Assembly: GCF_033807575.1 (NCBI RefSeq)
Contig: NC_084717.1
Span: forward strand, 6,697,692-6,761,691
Reading direction: 5' to 3'
DNA: 64,000 bases
From: Cydia pomonella
Taxonomy: Eukaryota; Arthropoda; Insecta; Lepidoptera; Tortricidae
Each line of letters starts with the position of its first letter. Position 1 is the first letter of the stretch. The notes under the pieces were generated by a model that was given only the letters and a program-made list of their open reading frames with translations, ran no database searches and was not told where the DNA came from. Below, piece by piece: positions 1 through 12,500 of this stretch. A program made the position numbers and the translations under genes.

Positions 1-52
1 GAGCTTACTGTGGGACTTAGTCAATTTGTGTAATAATGTCCTATAATATTTA
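1..52 (+). mobile_element. 3' end of a tRNA-derived SINE
   Basis: The stretch starting GAGCTTACTGTGGGACTTAG and ending in a TAATA-rich tail matches the 3' end of the longer SINE copy at 38661-38912 and, inverted, the copy at 12541-12780. The 5' tRNA-like part lies outside the window. Confidence 0.75.
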
Positions 53-451
53 AATATGTAGGTTAAATACAAAATGAACAAAATGCGTACGTGTCGGAAG
101 CCAGAGTAATATCTCGCAGCTCCTCAAACACTGGCGACAAAGAAAAACCAAGTTTACCCTCAGAAATAAAAATTAAAGAGGTCTTGATGGATCTAGTGTC
201 GGCACCATAAGGCCACCCCACACTAGCGTCTTTTGAGCGATGGCGTCTAGTCAGGGCTATGGAAAATGGCGTCGCTGCGCAGTGGCGCCAACGTTGCGTC
301 GAGCAGCGCCATAGAGTAGACTAGACGCCGACGTTCAGGAGATGGGTGGCCCTTAGACAATTACTACGCGGTCGTGGATAGTATGCTGAGTTTAAATTCC
401 AAGCTAAGGATAAACTGTAGATTTGAAATGGTACATAATATTGATTGTATT

Positions 452-2617
452 GTACAGTCCAGTTCATAAATATGTATACATTTTTTCACCTTACTGAAAT
501 GAACAATTGTATATACAGGGTGCTCGCGAGGAACCCATATAACTTTACCAGCATATAGCTGAGGTCGTAATAATTAAAAAACATTATATAAACATAGGTC
601 GAAATTAGATTTTTAACTTTTTTAACTTTTCATACAAATTAAATAAATTATTTTTGGTTCACCAGTAACACAATGCCTTAGGACGAGCTGGCAACGTTTG
701 TTATTGTCTCTATCTCTTTTCACTAGAACGGCAAGTAAGTCACATAGACATTTCTTGTCAAACAAATTATTTCAAACCAGAATGTACATAATGTGCAATC
801 GGATCTCTTTACCTATGTATGATTTACTTATTTAAGGCTTGCCACACACTAGTATTTCCGCCCGCAGGATTATGATAATTATGAATATTATGATCAACCA
901 CCGGCGATTTAAATCGTAGTTGTATAGTCGACGTCAAAAATATGTTTACAATTTTTCACCTTATTTCTTTGTAATTAGGTTCAAAAGTGTAAACATATTT
1001 TCAATCTGTAAGTCAATATCTGGCAGTGTTGTCAGAACACTGTAGAAAGGGAAGAAAGAAGAGAAAGAAAAGAAAAGACTTCACGAAATGTAAACATTGC
1101 CTTTTTTCAGCGAGAATCGCCTCTTGTTGTTAGATGTAACTAAAAATAACATTTAAACTACATAAGGAGAACAACATAACTACGATTCTTATCAAAAAAC
1201 TTAAATACTCTTAAAAAGCTTTTAACTTTTACGGTTGCTTTCACCACTCTTCAAGGTAAAAAAATTTCAAAGTGGGATCCTCCCTTGTCAACACATAAAT
1301 TTATTCTTGTACGCATTTGTTGGTTTAGTTGAGCTGGCCAGTCTTTCAGGTTCTGAGCGGCTTCCGTGATTTTTAGGATTAGTTAAAAATATCGCACTGT
1401 GAAAATAAATGTTTTAAGTACGCATTAAAATTATTACCAGTCTATTATTGTCGATACGTAAATAATTTTAGTAATATTTTATCAATCTTCATGGATTATG
1501 ATACATACTGGCCACTTGGAAATTTCCTTCGAGTGTGTTTTATAAGTACTTTAAATAATGACATCAGTCACATGAACGATGGGTGACATTGTTGGTATTG
1601 ATTCTAATATCAATATGATGTCTCACGTTTATAACATTTATTTAAACAGTGCGACGAATAATAATTTTCCTAATAATTGGACAAATCGTGCGGTTTAACT
1701 TAGACGGCAGACTTTTTAATCAGTGGAAAGGAGAGTAAATTGGTTTTTGCTGCTCAGTGAAAAATGTATTAAGGATGCTGTAATAGAAAATACTGCGAGT
1801 ACTAATACTGAAGCAGTATCTAGTTGAGTGGTTACGGATTCACGGATTCTACGAAGTGCACGTAGACGAACAAGCTGGTAGAATGAGAAGGGTACCTATT
1901 GCAATTCCTGACAGTGATCATACTTTTTTGTTTGTAGGGTAATAAATAAATAATCTTATTAAAATTTGTGTTACTTTATTTAGCTTTAATACAATCAAAC
2001 AGTAATGGTATGGGTAATAAAAACACTTCGAACTGTTTATTTAGTTTCATGTGTAGTTTTCACGATTTAAACTGAATAGGTGTCCAATTTTTACCCGAAG
2101 TAGCAAAAACTTAGCTTCGTTGTTCTGCCATCATAAGAAATCAATCGATCATTAAGAAATATGCATTCTTATGAATAAATACTAAATAAAACTAAGACGG
2201 TTAAATTTATCAATTCTTGGGCGTTAAGTAATTTTGTTTATCAATACTTCACTAATACCATTGTTTTAGTCGTGGACTTAACAAAAGCAATGATCATTGA
2301 TCATACTTTGGATTAAGTGATAGAATTTTAAGATTCTACGTATTTATTTTCAATGACACATGTCGATGATAGTGACAGGAACGAGCTTCTGCAATTTACG
2401 TCAGACAGATAATGTGATGCGGTCTTGCAACGTCGCTATCCTAAAGGTGCATTATACTGGATTTTTTCTTAAATAAAAAATATTAATTACTCGCAAACTA
2501 AGCCGAATCCAGTTTACTTTATATGACATTTTATTTTCTAAAGATGGTCAAGAACATGGTGGTAAAGTTATATGGGTTCCTCGCGAGCACCCTGTATATT
2601 TATAAACTCGACTATAC
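452..2617. mobile_element. MITE split by a larger transposon
   Basis: Left half 452-512 begins GTACAGTCCAGTTCATAAAT; right half about 2597-2617 reads TATTTATAAACTCGACTATAC. Joined, they correspond to the intact 95-bp palindromic MITE at 32648-32742, whose arms begin GTACAGTCGAGTTCATAAAT. The gap between them is exactly the TIR element at 511-2599, so this MITE was the older target. Confidence 0.75.
511..2599. mobile_element. 2.1-kb non-autonomous TIR transposon
   Basis: Positions 511-549 and 2561-2599 are perfect inverted repeats of 39 bp. The outer end reads ATATACAGGGTGCTCGCGAG. A TA or TATA target duplication fits the junctions with the surrounding MITE. No open frame resembling a transposase lies inside, so it is a non-autonomous or gutted copy. 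The superfamily is not identifiable by eye. Confidence 0.85.
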
Positions 2618-3389
2618 CAAAAGTTTCGAAGCTAATGCAAATATCATTTAACTGATTTTTTGTTTGTACCTATAATACATTGTTTTTGTAAATATCATAT
2701 TTGTTATCATCACAATCACGGTCCACGATCGCGAGTATGTGAATGGTAAATGTAATCTACGAAGAACACAACGCGAGGTCCAGATAATCAAGAATTTTGA
2801 AAGTCTAACCGGTTTTCTAAGGATATCGGCCTCAAAAGTAGCTGGGCGATTTCGCACCTTGATATATGTAATCGACAACGCGTTGATTACACATTGGTTA
2901 TAAAATTCGAAGGTCTCAGATATCGACGAGCCAGGTACCCGGAGTACTGGAGCGCACAGCGGCTTTCGGGACCGATCGTACGGACCGCTTCACCAAAGTT
3001 GACGTGAATAGCATGAACTAAACGAATGAAAATCATTGCCAGAGTGACATTCTATCATGTCATGTTGGAGACAAGGATGCTTAGGACCATGAAGGATTTT
3101 AACGGTTTACTCCTAACCATATTTTAAATACTAAATAATTATGATTAAGCCTATATAGGTCCCACTGCAAGGCATAGGCGCCCATGCGCGACAGGGATTA
3201 GGCTATAGTCCCCACGCTGGCCCAATGACTTGGCTGGAAGGCTACTTGCTGGCTTCGAGCCTCGACAATAACGTACTAATGTTGTTTCGTTAAATTTTCA
3301 TCCAAACTAAAATCATCTCTATTTTCTACGCTATAGGTTTAAATTTCACTGGCAAAATTGGATTAGGAGGATATAGAAGCCTCTTGATA

Positions 3390-3395
3390 TTTATT
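3390..3395 (-). terminator. Candidate Tip60 poly(A) signal
   Basis: An AATAAA hexamer on the minus strand lies about 140 nt past the Tip60 stop codon. This is a normal distance, but the hexamer is common in AT-rich DNA and no transcript data are available. Confidence 0.35.
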
Positions 3396-3531
3396 TCATA
3401 CATTAACGCCCGCTTTGGTGAATCGATATCTAAGTATATAATTTAGCCAATAATGGAACGCACCGACTAAAAAAAAAACTCTAAAATTTAGTAGTTCCTT
3501 TATATTCTATAACAAAATTACTCAATAAAAC

Positions 3532-6500
3532 TTACCATTTGGCACGTTTCGACCAATCTTTAGGCGTCCAATGCAAGCATTTCGGGTCGATCTTCAGCGT
3601 CCGTTTCTCCATACTCTTTTCGTGTTGCTGCATAAGTTCCTGGATAAGTCGAGAGATATCAAATCGGGAATGGACTGCGTACTGGCCATCAATAAAATCG
3701 GCATGACAGAAAACAATTTCGAAAACACGTGCAAAAAAAAAAGTAAGCAGCTAGGATGACATAGACAAAGGAATACTGAATACGTAACGTAATGCAAAAA
3801 TTATGACGCTGAAAATGTTACAAGCTGAAGTAAATAGCGCTTTACGGCGACATACGTTTTGTGGTACAGTCGCTGTCAGATATATCGGAGCGGTCAAGGT
3901 GCTCACAAATATCTGAACACGCACTCTAGCGCCTTGACAATAGATATGGATTATCCACCGTTAAAAAGATAGTGGGGAACGACTTCCCCATACCAATGTA
4001 GTTCCCATTTTCCTCTTTGTATATTGGCATTATGGAGAATATTTTTACGCAATGGTGGATAAAAGAAAATCAAATAAAATAAAAAATGTAAATACTCCTA
4101 GCTTTGACAATAATTTATAAAAACAAACGAAAGGGTTGTTAATTTTCACCACACCAACTGGTAAACTGGTAACTGGCCGTCTTGATTGTTCAAAAACTAA
4201 TGAGAAAGTTGCGTTTTATCCACATGTGGGGCAAAGTAATCAGATGCAAATTTTGAGTCGTTTCCTTATGTTAGCTGGTAGAATTGACTTTTAAATGATG
4301 ATTTTGGATGATAAATATTTAATTACTTCATTTGGATTTCATTTGGTTTTTTTTTGTGTTTCATAGTTATAATTTTCCTCGAAATGTGATGAAAAATGTT
4401 GTTTCACTCGGAGGCAAATTTTGTTTAACCCTCGTGCCTTGAAACCCTCGCAACGCTCAAGATTCCACTTCTCGAACCACTCGCTACGCTCGTGCGAAAA
4501 GTGGAATCTTGAGCGTTGCGAGGGTCTCATTCAAGCCACGAGGGTTAAACATTTTTTTCAACCCAGTGAAACACAAAATTTTTCACCACACCTTTAACTT
4601 CAACATTTATTCAGCAAATAGGCCACAAGGGCACTTTTACACGTCAACATCGAATGTCCATACAAGCAAAAACAAGCACATCAACAATTATAAAATACAA
4701 TTCATTGAAAATATTAACGCAAAATAAAGTATTATTGTTTAAAGAATAAGTAAAATATTATTATTACTTAGAGATGTATAAAGTCTCTAAATGTCGAGTT
4801 AGAAAAAAACCAAAATAATAATAGTAAAAACACAAACAGATATAAAAATAAATTCTAAAATTATTTAGAGGTGTAAATATCTCTAAATGTCAGAACTAAA
4901 TTATTTTTATCAAATTATCCTTAGAGATGTATAGAGTCACTAAGAGTCAAAATTCAGTATAATTAAAACATCCCTATAATGTTAACATATCTATAATGTT
5001 AATGTGTCCAGATAGGAAAATGGTGACTACGTTTGTATGGAAAGCCGTTCACGCGCATTCAACTTTCTTCGCCATCTAAATACGACAGCTATCAAATTGG
5101 CGGCTACAACATTTTGCACAACTTAACGAGTCTTAGTGTTCCTTTGTGTGGTATTGACTTACCCCCTTATTCATAAACGTGTACTAAAGTTACGATGCCG
5201 CTGGTCATCGTTTGTCCCTTTCCATTATACCAATACGTCGGAAAGGGATAAACGATGATCAGCGGCATCGTAACTTTAGTACACGTTTATGAATAAGGGG
5301 GTAATAAGTTAAGCAAGCTCAGGCACACCACAAACACCGACTTGTTATACAATTGTTGAAGACAAACATAACTAAAAGTACGAACACTAATTAATTAAGG
5401 GCAATATGGGTAAGTGTGGCTGCTGGGTAATGTTACTGGCCTTCACATGGGGGCCTGTTTACACACTGATTACTGTTTAGTGCGAGTTTATTTCATATAG
5501 TTGCCACTTGACGCGAGTAGCAATGTGCCATTAGCCGTAAAAGTGCATGGCAACTTTGTGAATGAATTCATTCATAATTTCTCCATGCAATTTCGCAGCT
5601 CACTGTGCAATATGAACTCGTAATAAACACTAATCAATGTGTATACTCGCCCCAATGTAAAGGCCAGCCACACTTACCTCACATCTAAAGGCGCAACGCA
5701 CAAACACAACGAAATGTGAGTCTATAAGAAAACATAGATGGCGTAGGTGTTCTGGGCGCTTAGCAAAGATGACAAATGACAATCGTACATCGACAAACGT
5801 CGATCGAGAAGTGAAAATGTATAGAGGCAACGAAAAGTCACTTGATACAATATTATATATATAATCTTGGGGGCAATCTTACACAGATCGAACTAGGCCC
5901 AAACTAAGCAAAGCTTGTACTATGGATACTAGGCGACAATATACATACACATATACATAGAAAACACCCATGATTCAGGAACAAATATCTGTGTTCATCA
6001 TACAAATAAATGCCCTGGCCGGGATTCGAACCCGGGACCATTGGCTTCATAGGCAGGGTCATTACCCAGGCCAGACCAGACCGTCAAGATTATGACCAAC
6101 TCATACGTATGGCATCGTGCAACGCCATCTATGTCATCCTTCAACACTACTGGTAAATGTACTAACGTATGTCTAACTTCAACAAAAGTAAACAAGCTTC
6201 CATTATCGACTGTATTAAATTATGTCATAAGCATTTACAATAAGACACATTTTTGCGTAAGGAGTGGTAGAACGGGGCATCATTTAAATATAAATAAAAT
6301 ACCACTCAAAATAAAGCTCGATTTTACTGATGGCCAGTATAATTCTATTGCCGCGACCGTTTAAGAGCCAATAGAAATTAATACCTAAGTATTTTATCAA
6401 TTTTGAAATAACGATTTGTGAAATAAAGATGCGAGCGTGATGGGCACCTTTGCGTCTGGAAGGACTCGGGACGGTTTGTCTGACTAGGTTTTGTATTTGT

Positions 6501-9500
6501 GACTTTGTTTGAGTTTAGTTTTGATTTTATTTTGTTTATAATCCATTTTGATGTATTTTTTTATTGTAAAAAAAGAAAAAAGAATATTGTATTCATTAAA
6601 AATGTGAACATTCATTTATTCTAATTTTACAAAATGATCAATTTTTGCTCTAATAGCATTCTACTAGATTTCAGGAGTAGTATTAGTTGTCACTTTTCAA
6701 TCTTTTCATACATTCATGCAAAAACATAAGGTTACAAAAGCGAAAACGACAATTCACGAGTCACGACACTGGATATGTAAGGATAATGAATAGGACGCAT
6801 TATTTTTCTGGATTTTAAGTAAAATTAAAGATTTGGTTCGTGCTAAATAATTCGTCTTCAGGTCTGGTAATGAACGTTTTGGAGTAGGATTCTACTATGA
6901 AGGACTCTTGAGCGGTCGCGGCAACCATACGGTGGAGGCAACACAGTACCTGATTGACAGAGATGATGTACTGGCCCTTGTAGTAGTTGATCAGGTTTAG
7001 GTTCTGGAGCGTGCTTATCACATCTTCCTTCTTAATACTGGTCAGTTCGCATATTTCACTGGAAAAATATATGTGGTTTTAGGGGGAGGAAGAAATGGTT
7101 GAAGCTCGTGCAATAAAGAGATATTATTTTTAAGGGGTAAATCGATTAGAATTCGTAATTAGGCGGGTCCACACAGAGCGAGCAGCCTCACGAGGCAATT
7201 TCCTGGTGCGGCAAACGGCCAGTGTGGTCGTTTCCCTTTCCGTCGGGCGAGCGCGAGCTTGGCCGAGCCGCTCGGTGTCGGTTGTTCGCGGCATGCTCAG
7301 AAACGCCTCAGTCGTTTGCCGTGCGCAGGTCGGGACATGTTTGTATTTTGGTGCCCGTGATAATTTTGTTCCGTACATCAAATTGGAATATAATAATAAA
7401 GATCAATGTTGCAAATTGATATGCAGCAAATACGTATTATGCTAGAGGTCAATTATACGAATAGGGGGATTAGAGCGGATTGATGAACCTACTAATAAAT
7501 GATATAATCCGCAAAAGGATTTGTCAATCTTAACCACCAAATTAAGCTTAGGTTAAAGTGCTACCCCTGATTGTAGCCGGTCCGAACGTCCCCATGACAC
7601 TGGCAGCGTTACCCCGTTTAATTGCCAAAGAGATCTGTTAGACCAGGTGCGAGGATCACAAGCCCTCTAAGTCCCCGACCCAATGCCCAGGCAAAACCCT
7701 TAGCCTCCGTACCCCACGATCCTGCAGTCTCCACCGCAACTGGTATGAAGTCACTGGTTCCTTCGTATGTTTTTGCTTAGCCACACACTCCACAGCTGAA
7801 CCAGCAGCACTGATGGTGTCATTTACGGATGAGTCGACATCTTTTTACTCTTTGTCATGATTACGCCTGGCTAGTGGGTCTACTATTTTAGGTGGAACCG
7901 TTATGACACATTTCACTACTTAGTCAAAAGAATTATTGAGCTATTCGCTAGAGTTCTCCATTTAGCGATGTAAATCCTTCGTCATACGAATACGTATAGC
8001 AAACCAAGTTCCATTTTCATAAAGTACTTAGAAAAGTCACATAAGAAAGTGGTAATTTCTCTATTAGAGTTAACGTAGCTGAAAGCAAATGCTACTTACT
8101 TTATAGTAATGATGGGTTTCTCATTATCGCCGACTGGTTTGCTGTGCATCAGAATGTCGAGAATGGTCTGTGCCCAGTAACTCCGATACGAAAGGAGTCC
8201 TAAATCTGAGAGTGGTTTCTCTGGTGAACCCGTTTTGCCCTCAAACTTGGATAGTTCATAACCTGCGGAGATGTTAGACAAAAATTAGTTTCAGACTCAG
8301 CCTATTTAGTTAAGTAAGGTACAGAAATGCTGATCTTCAATTAATAACAAAGACGTTTTTAAGAGCAGCTAACGAAGAAGTTTTGACGACCTGTCTGGCC
8401 TATCGAATCCCAGTAAGGGCATTTATTTGTGTGATGAACACAGATATTTGTACCCGAGTCATGGGTGTTTTCTGTATATAAGTATGAATTTATCTATATG
8501 CGTATTTATATTGTCGCCTAGAGCAATGATTTTTTCAAATAAGATATGATATATATCGTGTGATGAGCACGGATATTTGTTCCCAAGTCATGGGTATTTT
8601 CTATGTATTTAAGTATTTCTAAATATTGTATATTATATATATCGTTGTCTAAGTACCCACAACACAAGCCTTATTGAGATTACTGTCGGACTTTAGTCAA
8701 TTTGTGTAATAATATCCTTATAATATTTATTTATTTATTTCATATCAGCTTTCATGAATCAACCTGTTATATAGACCTTATTATTATTGATATTTCTCAA
8801 TCACAGATCAAACAGGATTTTATAAGCGTTCTTCAAATTAATTATTATTTTTTATTTATTTATTTAGGCAACAAACAGTCTTATACAAAAAAAATAATAA
8901 TAAGCAATGTGTTAATAGACCTTGAGTGCCCTACCTTGATAATAATATGTTTTAATCTAAAGTAGCTAGTCTAGGAGCAGTAAGCGGAAATCAAAGTTAT
9001 CAGTTAGTAACAATAAAGTTATCAGTAACTTGAGTGAATCTGTATTCATTCTTCCATGTATATGTATGCACGGGCAGGTTCGTTGATACTCGTACATACA
9101 TCCACACGGGGTACACAAGAATATTATATACATAAGTTAATACCTACAATGTTATAAGTACTAATATGCAGAGGTTATTACAAAGGTGTAAGTATAACTA
9201 CTTTTATTAACGTTGCCTACTTAAATAAACAGTTTGTTAATGTTTATAATTTCGATCTTAAGTGAGTAATAATTTATAGCTCAGATTATATGTATACTTA
9301 CTAAATTCTATTAGAAGTTTTCCATATCCTTTTCTTTGGTATGGAGGTAGAGTCAATATACAAGCTACATTGTAGTCTTCTGTACTTTCTTTCTCTTTTG
9401 AAAAATATCCTACTATGTGAAATCCTGAAAACAAAACGGAAAAGCATTGAAGAATAATATGAAAAATTGTTTGTAAGTGGTACTTATATAAAGGAGTAAT

Positions 9501-12500
9501 AATCCAGATTCTAATAACGCGATATAAATTTTAAACATCAAGGTCGTTAGTTAGTTACCTGGACATTTTCCGCAAATCGACAACCATTGTGCCTATTTTG
9601 CGTGAGTCATCACGGTCATCACATCAAGGTGGTTTTTTGCTAGCAATTTTAGACCCTTGCACAATAAAACCATTGATATGGCATGTGTTAACGGAGTTTT
9701 CTTTTTTTCCTTTATTACACCTTTGGATGATAGGATTATGACAGTAAACTACACAAATTGGCCCTTATTCTTTAGGAAAATCAACACCAAATATAGCTGA
9801 AGTGGCCTCTCATTGGAGGAACTAGACATTAGCATAATTTAGCTTATTTGACAGTAAAGATACGCCGCCTGTCCCTGTGGCCGGCGGGTCCAGATGGGAA
9901 TACACCAAAATACGTGAATGGTATTTATCAAGTACATAGTTATATTATCTGACAAGTTGTATTCTGTAACCTTTGTAAGATATTGCATTAGCAAACATTT
10001 TCCGTCATAAATTAACAAACATAATTTTAAAATATTTCATAAATACCTCTAGAGTCAAACTCCGTCATAATACTCATAATGTAGAACAGGAAGGGCTCAG
10101 TATAAAATATTTCATAAATACCTCTCGAGTCAATCTCCGTCATTAGTCATAAGGTAGAATAGGAAGGGCTCAGTATAAAATATTTCATAAATACCTCTCG
10201 AGTCAATCTCCGTCATTAGTCATAAGGTAGAATAGGAAGGGCTCAGTATAAAATATTTCATAAATACCTCTCGAGTCAATCTCCGTCATTAGTCATAAGG
10301 TAGAATAGGAAGGGCTCAGTATAAAATATTTCATAAATACCTCAAGAGTCAATCTCCGTCATTAGTCATAAGGTAGAATAGGAAGGGCTCAGTATAAAAT
10401 ATTTCATAAATACCTCTCGAGTCAATCTCCGTCATTAGTCATAAGGTAGAATAGGAAGGGCTCAGTATAAAATATTTCATAAATACCTCTTGAGTCAATC
10501 TCCGTCATTAGTCATAAGGTAGAATAGGAAGGGCTCAGTATAAAATATTTCATAAATACCTCTCGAGTCAATCTCCGTCATTAGTCATAAGGTAGAATAG
10601 GAAGGGCTCAGTATAAAATATTTCATAAATACCTCTCGAGTCAATCTCCGTCATTAGTCATAAGGTAGAATAGGAAGGGCTCAGTATAAAATATTTCATA
10701 AATACCTCAAGAGTCGTAGTACAAGGTCTTGTGGTCGAGAAACAACTTGGCCAAAAGGCAAAGGTTCTGCGCGTAGCGTTTGTTCTTGCGACTGTCGATC
10801 TCGAAGAAGATGCTGCCTTTGCGGTAGATCTCGGTGCCGGGAGGGTGTTTTAGCTTGAATATAATATATTTCCCACATACCTCTAGAGTCAAACTCCGTC
10901 ATAACGTAGAACAGGAATGGATCCGTATCGTAATACAAGGTCTTGTGGTCGAGAAACAACTTGGCCAGCAGGCAGAGGTTCTGCGCGTAGCACTTGTTCT
11001 TCCGTCCGTCGATCTCGAAGAACGAGATGCTGCCTTTGCGGTAGATCTCGTTGCCGGGAGGGTGTTTTAGCTTGCATTTGATCTGTTGATGAATAATAAA
11101 AAAAACATGTTTTTAAAACAACTTTCTGGTACTACTATTACCAAATGTCATTGTTTGATGAAAAGTTAATTACATATTGGTATTTAAAAATCACTTTTGC
11201 TTGATTCAAAGAAAGAGCAGCCTGTTAATGTCAACTAAAAGTACCGTAAAACCACCCAACTATAGTCCAAAGCTCCCAACTATGGTCCACAAATAAACTA
11301 AATTTTTCTCGTTCAGGTGTGTATTCTACTATATTTTTGTAGTTCTAAGGCAAGGATGTTTATAAATGGAAGGTAAAACTAGGAGTAAACCAAAAGGAAC
11401 ATTGGTATAGATACTTAATTTCCTTTCGAACTTGTGGACCATAGTTGCAGTATTGGACTATAGTTGTGTAGGTTTACGGTATCTAAAAAGTTTTTTCACC
11501 ACACCAACTGGTAAAGGCCCTCTTGGTTGTACAAAAACGAATGAGAAAGTTGCATTTTATCCACACGTGGGGCAAAGTAATCAAAGGCAAATTTTGAGTT
11601 GTTTCCTTATGTTAGCTAGTAGAACTGACTTTTAAATGATCATTTTGAATGATTCTTTTTTTATAACGTTCATTTGGATTTGATTTCATTTGATTTTTTT
11701 GGTATTTCATAGTTAGTAGTTTCCTCATGTTGGTGTGGTGAAAAATTTTGTGTTTCACTCGGAGGCAAAGTTTGTTTAACCCTCGTGAATTGAAACCCTC
11801 GCAACGCTCAAAATTCCACTTCTCGAACCACTCGCTACTCTCGTGGTTCAATTTTGGAATCTTTCGCTTGCTCGAGTATCAATATTAGCACGAGCGGTTA
11901 AACAACAACTTTGCCCCCTTTTAAAACGAATAACTACTATGGGTTCCGTATTCAAAGGGTAAAATGTGACTCTATTACTAAGACTACGCTGTCCGTCTTT
12001 CTGTCTGTCTGTCACCAGGCTGTATCGCATAAACCGTGATAGTTACAATTGAAATTTTCACAGATGATGTATTTCTGTTGCCGTTATAACAACAAATACT
12101 AAAAAGCAAAATGAAATAAATATTTAAGGGGGTTCCCATACAACAAAGGTGATTTTTTTGCCGTTTTTTGCGTAATGGTACGGAACTCTTCGTGTGGGAT
12201 TCTGACTCGCACTTGGCCGGGATTTTTTCTTTGCCCGGACTTGTTCTTATTTTCTTCGAGTGGTTTGCGGGTGTCAGTTCGGCAAAGCATTAATTAGTAG
12301 CAGCGAAGCCAATTTCCATTAAACGATTATATTACAGGTAGGTACTTACCAGGTGCCTTTCCAAGCATTTCCTACTTTTCCTATATTTTAAACAGAAGTC
12401 GCATATGTATATGCAGGGGAGATTCACCATTTCCTGAAAATGAAATAATATAAATCGATCGTAAGCTCTACGTACTTAACAGGTACTACTGGATCTCCGA

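Larger units (their letters stand above)
53..3531. other. Region downstream of Tip60, repeats only
   Basis: I see no gene here. About 2.1 kb is one TIR element nested in a MITE (452-2617). The rest is AT-rich DNA without a long open frame, and the final part probably holds the Tip60 3' untranslated region. Confidence 0.6.

Noticed and set aside
4339..4727. Open frames over CTCGAACCACTCGCTACGCT repeats
   Set aside because: The same peptide-like frames appear in every copy of the dispersed repeat, so they reflect the repeat, not a gene.
6010..6075. tRNA-like sequence with a good B box
   Set aside because: The same block recurs within longer SINE copies, and the cloverleaf is incomplete.
7206..7445. 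Overlapping open frames on both strands near 7.3 kb
   Set aside because: Local GC content explains the lack of stops; the peptides have no family features.
10026..10713. Reading the 73-bp array as a CRISPR array
   Set aside because: Units abut without unique spacers, and the unit is homologous to the adjacent Tip60 exon.
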